From positions 7,378,001 to 7,442,000 of the forward strand of contig AP026538.1 of the NCBI GenBank assembly GCA_026075535.2: 64,000 bases of DNA. The letters run 5' to 3'. Below are positions 51,762-62,077 of the stretch, one piece after another. Position 1 is the first letter of the stretch, and every line of letters starts with the position of its first letter. This DNA is from Tricholoma matsutake (lineage: Eukaryota > Basidiomycota > Agaricomycetes > Agaricales > Tricholomataceae). The position numbers were made by a program, and so were the translations under genes. Below the pieces are notes generated by a model. The model did no database searches, was not told where the DNA came from, and was given only the letters and a program-made list of their open reading frames with translations.

Positions 51762-52962
51762 TTTTTTTTTTTTTTTTTTTTTGGATCAGAATTTATAACG
51801 CGGGGCTCGAATGCAGTCTGCGGAGCAAGGTACAAACTTGGGTACTACTTTATCTACGCGTTCCCCTCACCCATCTCCCACTCAGGTCCCCGTTTTAGCC
51901 ACTTTAGGCAGGCAGTGCCACAGACGTTGGCCTCTCAGCCAGGAAAGGCAATAATCTGGAGGGGGCGCCCCCCCCTCCCGAAGTTAGCCATTAGATCGCC
52001 CCCTGGAGCAAACGGTCCCCCAGGCACATGTCCGACCAAGGCCAGACCGGGCGCAGCAGTGTTAATTCACCGTAAATCCCCCCTTGCGGGAGGAATAACC
52101 GTCTGCGTTTTTCCAGCCAACGAGGATTGACCACCCCAGACGAATGAGGTGGACCATCACCGTGTTGTGCACGAGTGACAGTAACAAGGCGGGTGGTTGT
52201 TCACCTGGTTATTCACCGTGACCGCCGTAAGTAGGGGGCCAAGGCCCCCCTCGAGCAAATGCACACATGTGCATGCACTCGATGACATCGTCCCCCCCGC
52301 AGTGGGGGGAAGGTATAGGGAGGCGCCACCATGTCACCATCCCGATAATGGCCACCAGTTGGTACTTGGTGGCTGTGAGTGTAGAGGGGGATAGGCCCCT
52401 GTACTAGTTGCGGCGCTGCTGTCCACGAGGACCTCGAGGACGACGGCGCCATGCTGGGGACGAGGGTTCCCCAGATTGAGGCTCTGATTGAGCAGTGTGC
52501 ATTGCCGCGTAGGAAGCCCGGAAGGCTGCCGGAGACGTGAGATCGAGAGGTGTCGGAACGGCTGCTAGTTCTGCCAACATCGTCTCAGACAGTTGCCAAG
52601 TGGTCGTGAATAACTCCCAGGCCATTTGGTGCCAAGCGTTCCTCTCTGCAGGGGGAACGGCGGACGTACGGACAGTACCAACGAACATGGTCATCGCGTC
52701 GAGTTGGTGTAGCATGGCATGAGAGGTGGCTTCAATTTCCAACCTCTCATTCACAGATAGCGGCACTTCGTCCTCCACCAACTCAGGGATGGGGGGCAAA
52801 GGCGGTAACGGGGCAGGGGATGCCTCCGGATAGAAGAGCTCGGCCATGCTGAGCTCCTGTGTATACATGTCCTCGCGTTCGAGACTGCGAGTCCAACGTT
52901 TATGTGCGATATGGATGTCCTGCGCCCACAGCACATGGTCGATCGTTTGCCTCGAGGCTAGC
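51762..52962 (-). mobile_element. SRP-alpha5, 5'-truncated, inserted in LN11
   Basis: 1.2 kb: poly-T to 51782, 3' UTR, and the ORF C-terminal two-thirds, truncated at LASRQTIDHVLW. The 15-bp duplication CCTCCAGGTAACCTT flanks it (51747-51761; 52963-52977). In element sense the duplication begins AAGG, the common target start. This shows SRPs undergo the 5' truncation typical of target-primed reverse transcription. Confidence 0.94.
52404..52962 (-). pseudogene. SRP-alpha orphan protein, C-terminal 185 codons
   Basis: Reads LASRQTIDHVLWAQDIHIAH ... MYTQELSMAELFYPE ... PELVEDEVPLS ... ERNAWHQMAWELF ... DLTSPAAFRASYAA ... GQQRRN, then TAG. The N-terminal basic and acidic parts are missing through 5' truncation. 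The frame runs by chance into LN11 upstream, which gives a longer but meaningless hybrid ORF. Identical in layout to the same part of the protein at 11979. Confidence 0.88.
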
Positions 52963-53814
52963 CCTCCAGGTAACCTTGGGTTTGAGTGGGGTATTGCCCA
53001 TGTATGGGGCAAAGCCGAGATCGATGGGTAGGGGAGTGAATCTCCTCGCCCTCGAGAAGTGAAAGATTTTGGACTTGTCATGTTCCAGGACAAGCCCGAG
53101 GGATGTGAACGCCTGGAATATCCAGCCATATGCTTTTTTAAGCAGGGGGAGGTTATCCTCCAGCTGTGGAGAGCGGGCGATGAGAGTGCCATCGTCCACA
53201 TAAGACATGAGATCAACATCTCTGCCGATTTCGCTCCTTCTGAAGAGCTTCATAATGGGCATCAAATATAGCGCCAATAAGACAGGGGACAAGGCAGAGC
53301 CCTGTCCCACTCCCACATCAGCTGCAAAGGAGCCAGATGAGAAAGTGTTCCATTTGTAGGTCGTTCTGCGACCGACTAGATATGAATGGAAGAAGTTCAT
53401 TACCTGCACAGGGAACCCCAATTGAGAGATGATTTCCAATAGAACCTGGTGGTTCAAAGAGGGAAAGAACTGAGCGATGTCAAAGGCGACAACACTTGTT
53501 TTGAGCCCTTTAGCCCATCCTGCTCTAACCAGGTGGGTAAGGTAGATTCCTGCGTCCTCAGTGGAACACTGGGCGACACCTCTGAACTGATTTTGCTCGA
53601 AGGCCTCGTGTGTGACCCCGTCGAACTGAAGTCATCTAGACAACATCTTTTCGACAAATTTACCCAGAGTGTTCAGAAGCACGATAGGCCTGAACGACTT
53701 TGGAGTGGAGTAGTTAGGTTTCCCCAGCTTCGGGATGATAACCGACAGGGAGTCCTTAAAGTGAGCTGGCCAATGGCCAGCGGTGATGCACGCCTTGGCA
53801 ATGCGGGTGATGAG

Positions 53815-54108
53815 GCGATGACCATGTTCATTGGTACCGTCCGTATGTCCGCCGTTCCCCCTGCAGAGAGGAACGCTTGGCGCCAAATGGCCTGGGAGTT
53901 ATTCATGACCACTTGGCGACTGTCTGAGACGATGTCGGTGGAACTAGCAGCCGTTCTGACACCTCTCAATCTCACGTCTCCGGCAGCCTTCCGGGCTTCC
54001 TACGCGGCGATGCACACTGCTCAGTCAGAGCCTCAATCTGGGGAACCCTCGTCCCCAGCATGGCGCCGTCATCCTCGAGGTCCTTGTGGACAGCAGCGCC
54101 GCAACTAG
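53815..54108 (+). pseudogene. SRP orphan protein, C-terminal 97 codons
   Basis: AMTMFIGTVRMSAVPPAERNAWRQMAWELFM... through LNLTSPAAFRASYAA to the basic tail and TAG at 54106-54108. Only the conserved C-terminal block and tail remain. The variant LNLTSP (elsewhere LDLTSP) is shared with beta2, while SEPQSGEPSS is the common form, so subfamily assignment is uncertain. Confidence 0.85.
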
Positions 54109-54765
54109 TACAGGGGCCTATCCCCCTCTACACTCACGGCCACCAAGTAGCAACTGGTGGCCATTATCGGGATGGCGACATGGTGGCGCCTCCCTATACC
54201 TTCCCCCCACTGCGGGGGGGATGATGTCATCGAGTGCATGCACATGTGTGCATTTGCTCGAGGGGGGCCTTGGCCCCCTACTTACGGCGGTCACGGTGAA
54301 TAACCAGGTGAACAACCACCCACCTCATTACTGTCACTCGTGCACAACACGGTGATGGTCCACCTCATTTGTCTGGGGTGGTCAATCCTTGTTGGCTGGA
54401 AAAACACAAACGGTTATTCCTCCCGCAAGGGCAGATTTACGGTGAATTAACACTGCTGTGCCTGGTCTGGCCTCGGTCGGACATGTGGCCGGGGGACCGT
54501 TTGCTCCAGGGGGCGATCTAATGGCTAACTTTGGGAGGGGGGGGCGCCCCCTCCAGATTATTGCCTTTCCTGGCTGAGAGGCCAACGTCTGTGGCACTGC
54601 CCACCTAAAGTGGCTAAAATGGGGACCTGAGTGGGAGATGGGCGAGGGGAACGCGTAGATAAAGTAGTACCCAAGTTTGTACCCTGCTCCGTGGACTGCG
54701 TTCGAGCCCCGCGTTATAAATTCTGATCCAAAAAAAAACCAAAAAAAAAAAAAAAAAAAAAAAAA
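53815..54765 (+). mobile_element. SRP-beta5 (alpha/beta type), 5'-truncated, inserted in LINE
   Basis: Begins inside the ORF at AMTMFIGTV, then stop, 3' UTR, hairpin tail and a poly-A interrupted by CC (54730-54765). The right flank is AAGTCCATGTACC in minus-strand ORF2 (LN12). The left flank is a different part of ORF2 (LN11, GLITRI), so a matching duplication is not adjacent; its likely partner, GTCCATGTAACCC, is at the inverted start of LN8 (38209). Confidence 0.85.
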
Positions 54766-54843
54766 GTCCATGTACCCCCAATTATGGTTAACATTTTGAC
54801 TAAATATATGTAGCTGTGGGGTAGATCTAAGTCTGTCCCTCAT
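54766..54843 (-). pseudogene. LINE ORF2 first 26 codons (LN12)
   Basis: MRDRLRSTPQLHIFSQNVNH, then NWGYMD, starting at ATG 54843 directly after the ORF1 TAA, and cut by the beta5 poly-A. Only the beginning of the endonuclease is present. It complements the missing N-terminus of LN8. Confidence 0.88.
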
Positions 54844-56441
54844 TTACGTTTGGCCACTGTGTCCTGCGGGATGGTAAGTAGGAGGGGAGCGGGAATTGCG
54901 TTTCGCACTCACCTCGTCGTAGCGTGCTTTGATCCAGTCACGGTCAAAGCGATGACGCCAAAAATTGCACCGATGGTCATCAGATGTGTGGTTCTTCCAG
55001 CAGTTTATGCACCTGGCCAGGTGAGGACATGCTGCCCCCTCTGGGGTAGCTGGGACGGGAGGGTTCACCTTGGCGTTTCCCTTACAACACCCTGCAAGGG
55101 CACGATGGTGCTCCTTGCGGTGTGGGCCTGCACAGATCGGACATTTGGTCTGTGGAGCTCTGCATGCTGGGGTGGGGTGGCCCCACTTCCAGCATCGTTG
55201 GCAGAGAGGCAGTCCAGGGTTCGCCCTGGCAGCCCTGACATAAGCGACGTAGCGTCCAAATTGAACGCCCCGGCCGATGAGAGCCTTGGCTCGTGCACTG
55301 CTGACTGAGTCAGCGATGTTAAGGTAGACGGTGCACGTATCCGACATTTTCGAATCACGTACTACTCGGGGAGGGACTTGTAACACTGTGAGGTCTGAAA
55401 TTCCGGACTTTCCCAAGTGTGCAACGACGACATCAGGCGTTAGCGATAAAAGGCACATCGACCAGCTTGAGGTACGACGTGGATGTGGGTAACGCTGCAT
55501 CTACTTGCAACGCGAAGGGGAACACCTTGTGAGCAGCCTCCTTGAAACAACGAAGGTCCTCTTCAGAGGCCACGATGTCTGTAGCCACTGATAGGTTACC
55601 AGCGTGCATCGATGCGGACTGGGCCACTAGCTTTGAGTGGTGCAGTCTGAGAGTGGCTCGGACATGGTCCAAGAAGTCAGCAGGGTTCGTCTCTGCTCCA
55701 AGGGGGGGACAAACATGGACCAGGACCTGTCGTCTCGACGGTCCATGGACAGTAGGTGAGGGTTTTGCAGCCTTCGGTTTGGAGGGACCAATGTGCTGCT
55801 GTATGTCAGCCAGCTTGTCGGTTGGAAGTTCAGGGAAGGCCTTGGCTAAGCGCACAAGGCCATCCATGGATGTGTTAGGTGTTCACCCCACAGGGAAGCG
55901 AGCAACCTGAGCAAAGGTCCCCCTGCCCGAAGGCCTGGTGGACCAGTTCATGGGGGGAGGTGGTCCTCGACCCCATGATGAAGAGACGCCCCCTGTTGGG
56001 GGTTTAGGAAGAGGTCGAGCCCCTTTCGGGCCTCGAGACCTTGAAGATTTGTGAGGGGGGGGGCGTTGCCCATCCCATCCCTCCAGATAGTCCACATTGG
56101 GATTATTGGTGACAGTGCCCGACCTAGGTCGTTTACTGCCCCCTGATATTCTGTCTATAGCTCCCTGGAGCATGGCGCTGCCCGAGTCGCGATCGATACC
56201 AGCCTCAGCAGCTGCTAACAGCACCAAGCCCAGACGTTCTGCAATAAGCTGCCGATCCTCAGCAGTTGGTCGATTAGATCCCGTCCTGTTAAGAACAATT
56301 CGGAATCCTTCAGCATACTCTCCCAGGTCTTTGGCGAAGGTCTGGGGTCCACTCCAGTCATCGCTAGCCATCTCCGTGTCCTGAATGAGGTGGGAGGAGA
56401 GGTTGTTGGCCACTTCATCAGCCCACAAAGCAGGTGTAGAA

Positions 56442-58677
56442 CAGCGCTCCTTGACTTGTTACAACCACCATAAATAGTGGTAAACACCTCTGCTCAACGT
56501 TGCACGCGACGTCGACACTTCAAATTTTGTCCGATTTTCGATCGGATTTCACCATCACGAACGCTCTCAGCGTCTCCAGGCGTGCCCTGATTTGCTAAGA
56601 GATCCGTCCATCCGATCTCCGTGGATGCCCCGGTCATTGTTCTTGACAATGGCTGCTACTCATCTCGTCCTCCTGGGCTTCGAGGATCCTGACTAGGTGA
56701 GTGTTGTCTATGAAAGAGTAGTCTAGGTCCCTCTGGGGGCTTAGAGTGGGTGTGGGATGCCTGCTTCAACGCTCGCCCAAGTCGTCACACTCGTCTAGGA
56801 GGGGGAGGTCTGGCTTAGGGAGGAGAGACATTATCACTGGACTGCTGGTCGTCTGGGAGGCTTCCAGCCTCCATGCTCTGTGAGTTTCTACTACTAGAGA
56901 CATGCTATACTGACTACCTGCTGGAATACACCATCGTTAAAAGGGGCTGGGCGATGGTGCCCCCTAGCGGCTAGGCCTACACCTTGGTGGCCGCTTCTCA
57001 CCACCATCCTTCTACCTCCGGTGCTCACTCTTCTAGGGTGGTATGACCCGGGTTCAACCTTCTCCCACTAGGCAGCAGGATGTGCGGCTTGCTCGCCTCC
57101 TCGGAGCGTTCGGAGGCTGTATCGGGTGGACCCGGAATATAGATAAGGGACCAGTCGTTATCGATTCCACGCTGCGTATTTTGATTCCTACCATCATCTA
57201 CTAGCACTAACACACACACACTCTCGATGCCCAAACGGCGAACCAGAGGCCAACCACCACATCGGGGTCTACGCGACCCCGTTTTGATCATGGGCGACAT
57301 CTTTGATGATGGCGTCCAAGACTACGACACCCGGTTCGAGCAAGATGAATCGGAGGTAGCAGCTGCTTTCAGGGCAGCTAGAGATCTATGGGCTGGGGAA
57401 GACCTCTCCGACCCTAACGATGATGACGATGATGACTCTCTTGCTATGCAAGAGGCTCTTCTTTTTGCTGAGGGGGGGCCTAGGCTCTCCTCAAGGAAAA
57501 CAATCGATCGTGTACGATGGGCACTTGGTGTCGACGTCGAACACAAGCGCTGGGCTCGTAGCCTCCCAAAGGAGGATATATACTCACAGGAGCTTGGCAT
57601 TGCTGAGCTCCTTTATCCGGAGGCACCCCCTGCCCCGCTACCGCCTTGGCCCCCCATCCCCGAGCTGGTGGAGGACGAAGTGCCGCTATCTAGGGATCAG
57701 AGGTTGGAAATCGAAGCCACCTCTGATGCCATGCTTCATCTACTGGACATGATGACCTCCTTTGTAGGTACCGTCCGAGTGTCCGCAGTTCCTCTCAACG
57801 ACAGGAACTCTTGGTGTCAGATGGCATGGGAGCTCTTCACCACCACCTGGCGATTTTCAGGGAGCATGATGGAGTCGCTTCGCGCGGCATCAGCTCCCCT
57901 CGACCTTACGTCTCCGGCAGCCTTCCAGGCTTCCTATGCGGCGATGCAGGCGGCTCAGTCTGCTCCACCAGCGGCAGAGCCTCCAACCGAGGAACCCTTG
58001 TTCCCGGAACGGCGTCGACGTCCTCATGGCCCCCGCCAACAACCACGCCGAGCTTGAAGAAGGGGACCCCCCCTTCTCTTCACCGCCCACCAGGGCTGTT
58101 GTCGGGATGGCGACAATATGTCGCTGCCCTTTACCTTCCCCCCACTGCGGGGGGGATGATGTCACCGAGTGCATGCTCAGAGTAGCATTTGCTCGAGGGG
58201 GGGGCCTCGACCCCCTACCTACAGTAGCTCTGGTGAATAACCAGCTGCCTCGTCACTGTCACTTGTGCGTGGACACAGTGATGATCCACCTCACTCACCT
58301 GGGGTGGTCAACCCTCGTTGTCGGGTGAAAGACGGTTACTCTTCCCGCAAGGGAGGACTTACGGTGAATTGACACTGCTTGCGCCTGATCTGACTTCGGT
58401 CGGATATGTGGCCGGGGGGACCGAGATAGCACCAGACGGCGAACTAATGGCTAGCCTTTGTGGGGGGGGCCCCTCCCCTACAGATTATTGCCTTTCCTGT
58501 CTGAGAGGACAACACTGGTACGCCCGCCGTAACGTGGCTTCTGCAAGGGACCTGGTGTGGGATGCGGGCATAGGGAATGCGTAGTCTTAGTAGTACCTTG
58601 TTTGTATCTTGACCCGCGGACTGCAATCGAGCCCCGCGTTATAAATTGTTGACCCCAAAAAAAAAAAAAAAAAAAAA
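56442..58677 (+). mobile_element. SRP-epsilon2, full length, inserted in LN12 ORF1
   Basis: 5' terminus at about 56445 (three extra bases CAG before it), leader, ORF 57227-58057, 3' UTR, gamma-like tail (TGTTGACCCC) and a 21-base poly-A (58657-58677). The duplication AAGCAGGTGTAGAA is at 56428-56441 and 58676-58689. Very close to epsilon1 along its whole length, so the mosaic is an established subfamily and not a single accident. Confidence 0.94.
57227..58057 (+). CDS. SRP-epsilon orphan protein, 276 aa
   Basis: Intact ORF, MPKRRTRGQPPHRGLRDPVLI to PRQQPRRA. N-terminal ~72 residues as alpha; the rest as in epsilon1 (32486), with few replacements (FPERRRRPHGP where epsilon1 has SPERRRRPRGP). 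Conserved items: acidic DDDDDDS, YSQELGIAELLYPE, PELVEDEVPLS, FVGTVRVSAVPLND, WCQMAWELFTTTWRFS, LDLTSPAAFQASYAA. Both epsilon copies keep the frame although the nucleotide sequence differs. Unknown function; the charged ends suggest RNA or DNA binding. Confidence 0.87.
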   Translation: MPKRRTRGQPPHRGLRDPVLIMGDIFDDGVQDYDTRFEQDESEVAAAFRAARDLWAGEDLSDPNDDDDDDSLAMQEALLFAEGGPRLSSRKTIDRVRWALGVDVEHKRWARSLPKEDIYSQELGIAELLYPEAPPAPLPPWPPIPELVEDEVPLSRDQRLEIEATSDAMLHLLDMMTSFVGTVRVSAVPLNDRNSWCQMAWELFTTTWRFSGSMMESLRAASAPLDLTSPAAFQASYAAMQAAQSAPPAAEPPTEEPLFPERRRRPHGPRQQPRRA

Positions 58678-59196
58678 GCAGGTGTAGAAGGAGTAGCTGG
58701 AGGTGCAGGAGATGCAGTTGCGTCTCTGGAAGATAGCGCTGGCACGCTGAATCGCTGTGCTCGTAAAGTAATGATGCCTGCTCCATAGGGGGAGGGGGTT
58801 GGAGAGCCTCTCTGGGTCCTGTGAGGGCCCACAGAGGGTGCGTTCTGTGTGGATCTGTGGCTCGAAGAGAGCCGCAGAGAGTCAATGGGATCATCGCCAG
58901 GAGTTTGAGGCATACCCGATCTAGAGAGTCCCCCCTCATTCATCGCATCGCCCGATCTCCCCCCTCTTCTACTGATTCAATCTGACATGCATTGGTAAGA
59001 CGCTAGTTACACCGGATTGCTGGGATCATTGACGGATGGAGCCACAAAAGATGAAAATGGTGTCGACGAAATTTTTGGTGGCTGTGCATGTAGCGGTAAC
59101 AAGACAAGAAGCGATGACGCGTGACAGTAATGTGGCGGCTGGTTGTTCACCTGGTTATTCACCGGAACCATCGTAGGCAGGGGGCCAAGGCCCCCC

Positions 59197-59796
59197 TCAA
59201 GCAAATGCGCTGCAAGCACATGCACTCAATAACAGTTTCCCCCCTGCAGCGGGGAGAACGTAAAGGGCAGCGACATTTGTCACCAACCCGACAGCAGCCA
59301 GCGGACTGGTGGTGATGGGTATGGAGCGGAATGCCCCACACGAGTAATGGCATGGCCATCTGTGATGATGATGGCACTGTACTGGGAACGAGGGTTCCCC
59401 AGATTGAAGCTCTGCTAGAGCTGTTGGCATCGCCACACAGGAAGCTGGGACAGCTGCCAGAGGCGTAGGATCGTTGGAACGATCGTCTCTGGTTGTCCGC
59501 TTGGGCATCAGGAGCAAGTTAGTACTGGTATATGATGCTAGTGATCGAAATATGCAGCGTGCAGTGTAAGCGAGGGCCTCCTGCCTAGCAAAAAGTCCTC
59601 GTAGTCATCAGGGTCGGGGAGGTTCTCCCCAGCCCACAGATCTCAAACTGCCTAGGGCAGCTGCTACCTCCAGTTCGTTCTGTGAGAACTGGGTGTTGTA
59701 GTCTTGGGCATCATCACCAACGATGTCACCCGTAATCAAAGTGGGGTCATGAAGGCCCCAGCATGTGGTTTGGTCTCTGTTCAGCTGTTTGGGCAT
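59197..59796 (-). pseudogene. SRP-delta degenerate ORF region (delta2)
   Basis: Two start segments as in delta1: 59796-59608 (MPKQLNRDQTTCWGLHDP) and from ATG 59508 (MPKRTTRDDRSNDPTPLAAVP). The conserved QELG motif, PELVEDE linker and Trp-rich block are all absent; only ALAELQSGEPSFPVQ recalls the alpha C-terminus. It has a single copy of the 19-bp unit. Probably non-coding in function. Confidence 0.75.
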
Positions 59797-59872
59797 TGAG
59801 AGTGAGTTAGCACAGGTAAATGACGATAACAGTCAAAGTACGTAGCGTAGGATCAATAACAGATGGCCCCTT

Positions 59873-62077
59873 TTTTTTTTTTTTTTTTTGGATCAGAATT
59901 TATAATGCGGGGCTCGAACGCAGTCCGCGGAGCAGGGTACAAACTTGGGTACTACTTTATCTACGCGTTCCCCTCGCCCATCTCCCACTCAGGTCCCCGT
60001 TTTAGCCACTTTAGGCGGGCAGTGCCACAGACGTTGGCCTCTCAGCCAGGAAAGGCAATAATCTGGAGGGGGCGCCCCCCCCTCCCAAAGTTAGCCATTA
60101 GATCGCCCCCTGGAGCAAACGGTCCCCCAGCCACATGTCCGACCAAGGCCAGACCAGGCGCAGCAGTGTTAATTCACCGTAAATCCCCCCTTGCAGGAGG
60201 AATAACCGTCTGCGTTTTTCCAGCCAACGAGGATTGACCACCCCAGATGAATGAGGTGGACCATCACCGTGTTGTGCACGAGTGACAGTAACAAGGCGGG
60301 TGGTTGTTCACCTGGTTATTCACCGTGACCGCCGTAAGTAGGGGGCCGAGACCCCCCTCGAGCAAATGCACCCATGTGCATGCACTCGATGACATCCTCC
60401 CCCCCGCAGTGGGGGGAAGGTATAGGGAAGCAACACCATGTCACCATCCCGATAGTGGCCACCAGTTACTTGGTGGCTGTGAATGTAGAGGGGGATAGAC
60501 CCCTGTAGTAGTTGCAGCGCTGCTGTCCATGAGGACCTCGAGGACGACGGCGCCGTGCTGGGGACGAGGGTTCCCCAGATTGAGGCTCTGATTGAGCAGT
60601 GTGCACCGCCGCGTAGGAAGCCCGGAAGGCTGCCAGAGACGTGAGGTCGAGAGGTGTCGGAACGGCTGCTAGTTCCGCCGACATCGTCTCTGACAGTCGC
60701 CAGGTGGTCGTGAATAACTCCCAGGCCATTTGGCGCCATGCGTTCCTCTCTGCAGGGGGAACGGCAGATGTACGGACGGTACCAATGAACATGGTCCTCG
60801 CGTCGAGTTGGTGTAGCATGGCATGAGAGGTGGCTTCGATTTCCAGCCTCTCATTCACGGATAACGGCACTTTGTCCTCCACCAACTCAGGGATGGGGGG
60901 CAAAGGCAGTACTGGGGCAGGGGATGCCTCCGGATAGAAGAGCTCGGCCATGCCAAGCTCCTGTGAATACATGTCCTCGCGTTCGAGACTGCGAGTCCAT
61001 CGTTTATGTGCGACATGGATGTCCTGTGCCCACAGCACACGGTCTATCGTTTGCCTCGAGGCCAGCTTGGGGCTGCTCTTGGCATAATTGAGGGCCTCTT
61101 GCATAGCAAGAGAGTCCTCGTCATCCTCAGGGTCGGAGAGGTCTTCTCCAGCCCATAGATCTCTAACTGCCCGTAGGGCAGTAGCTACATCCGGATCGTC
61201 CTGATCGTACCGGGTGTCGTAGTCTTGGACGCCATCATCATAGATGTCGCCCGTAATCAGGGAGGGGTCGTGTAGACCCCAGCGTGGTGTTTGGGCTCTG
61301 GTTCGCCGTTTAGGCATTGAGAGGGGGAGTTAATGCTAGTAGGTGATGGTAGAAATCAAGATACGTAGCGTGCCATCGATAACAGTTGGTCCCTTATCTC
61401 TATTCCGGGTCCACCCGCTACTGCCTCCGAACGCTCCGAGGGGGGGACAGGCCGCACATCCTGTCACCCAGTGGGAGAAGATTGAACCCGGGTCATAGCA
61501 CCCTAGAAGAGTGAGCACCAGAGGTAGAGAGTTGGTGGTGAGTAGCGGCCACCAGAGCGTCAACCTAGCTGTCAGGGGGCACCATCGCCCAGCCCCTTTT
61601 AACGATGGTGTATTCCAATGGGTAGTCAGTGTAGCATGTCTCTAGTAATAGAAACTCACTAACCCAGACGGCCAGCAGTCCAATAAGAACGTCCTTCCCC
61701 CTAAGCCAGACCTCCCCCAGCTAAACAAGCGCTTCTACTTGGGCGAGCATTGAAGCAGGCATCCCACACCCACTCTAAGCCCCCATAGGGACCCAGACTA
61801 CTCTTTCATAGACATTACTCACCTAGCCAGGATCCTCGAAGCCAAGGGGAACGAGACAGATAGCAGTCACTGTTGGAAACAATGACCGAGACATCCCCGG
61901 AGATCAGATGGATGGATCTCTTAGCAAATCAGGGCAAGCCTGGAGACGCGGACAGCGTTCGTGGTGGTGAAATCCGATCGAAAATCGGACAAAAATTGAA
62001 GTGTCGATGTCGCGTGCAACGTTGAGCAGAGGTGTTTACCACTATTTATGGTGGTTGTAACAAGTCAAGGAGCGGTG
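59873..62077 (-). mobile_element. SRP-beta4, full length, inserted in delta2
   Basis: Poly-T to 59889, 3' UTR, ORF 60466-61317, leader, and 5' terminus at 62074 followed by GTG and the duplication. The 15-bp duplication AACAGATGGCCCCTT reads AAGGGGCC in element sense, an AAGG target. Complete and close to beta3. Confidence 0.94.
60466..61317 (-). CDS. SRP-beta orphan protein, stop codon lost, 283 aa
   Basis: Beta-type ORF, MPKRRTRAQTPRWGLHDPSLITG, with the usual blocks (YSQELGMAELFYPE, PELVEDKVPLS, ERNAWRQMAWELF, LDLTSLAAFRASYAA). The normal TAG after GQQRCN has become TAC, so the frame reads on through YYRGLSPSTFTATK to the next stop at 60466-60468, adding 14 residues after the basic tail. 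The original ORF would end near 60508. Otherwise undamaged. Confidence 0.85.
   Translation of the reverse strand: MPKRRTRAQTPRWGLHDPSLITGDIYDDGVQDYDTRYDQDDPDVATALRAVRDLWAGEDLSDPEDDEDSLAMQEALNYAKSSPKLASRQTIDRVLWAQDIHVAHKRWTRSLEREDMYSQELGMAELFYPEASPAPVLPLPPIPELVEDKVPLSVNERLEIEATSHAMLHQLDARTMFIGTVRTSAVPPAERNAWRQMAWELFTTTWRLSETMSAELAAVPTPLDLTSLAAFRASYAAVHTAQSEPQSGEPSSPARRRRPRGPHGQQRCNYYRGLSPSTFTATK

Larger units (their letters stand above)
49618..53814 (-). mobile_element. LINE copy LN11, 3' half, split by alpha5
   Basis: Minus strand: poly-T 49618-49637, 3' UTR to 50161, ORF2 C-terminal half 50162-51761, then after alpha5 more ORF2 52963-53814, ending at GLITRIAKACITAG. Alpha5 is marked by CCTCCAGGTAACCTT at 51747-51761 and 52963-52977. 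At 53814 it joins the plus-strand SRP fragment beta5 with no duplication. Confidence 0.9.
50162..53814 (-). pseudogene. LINE ORF2 RT/RNase H, split and frameshifted (LN11)
   Basis: Segments 50162-51761 and 52963-53814 encode RT (FDIAQFFPSLNH, GQGSALSPVL, SYVDDGTLIARS), thumb, RNase H (VAVDAS, EVELFALQ, FSDSTMG, MAHDVA) and finger (CWCLGPKIQ...HLLCVCP). An extra base near 51070 (CCTTGATCGAGG where others have CCTTGTCGAGG) shifts the frame between thumb and RNase H, and a stop interrupts the segment near 53634 (AGTCATCTAGAC, Arg to stop). Alpha5 also separates the halves. The copy lacks the endonuclease. Confidence 0.87.
54844..58989 (-). pseudogene. LINE ORF1 (gag-like), split by epsilon2, deletion and stops (LN12)
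   Basis: Segments 54844-56441 and 58678-58989. Knuckles CQRCWKWGHPTPAC, CPICAGPH and a changed CINCWKNH are near the C-terminus. Damage: a deletion of about 16 bases near 55444 (in the ANDKALTPD region), a CGA-to-TGA stop after ARFPVG near 55885 shared with LN4, and TGA three codons after the ATG near 58980. The N-terminal Ser/Pro-rich region matches LN6. The shared stop makes LN4 and LN12 sister copies. Confidence 0.88.
54766..59116 (-). mobile_element. LINE copy LN12, 5' half, split by epsilon2
   Basis: Minus-strand LINE 5' half: 26 codons of ORF2 (54766-54843), ORF1 from 54844, interrupted by epsilon2 (duplication AAGCAGGTGTAGAA at 56428-56441 and 58676-58689), the ORF1 N-terminus, 5' UTR and 5' end (CATCGCTTCTTGTC in sense) at 59116. 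It stops at GYMD, the very point at which LN8 starts. Its 5' flank is the delta2 3' UTR. Confidence 0.9.

Noticed and set aside
52404..53219. 271-codon ORF joining RT residues to an SRP C-terminus
   Set aside because: Spans the LN11/alpha5 border including a target duplication; an accidental in-frame junction, not a new fusion protein.
61336..61563. 60-75 codon upstream frame in beta leaders (GCYDPGSIFSH...)
   Set aside because: GTG/TTG starts, variable ends, and in beta2 it simply merges with the main ORF; treated as leader.
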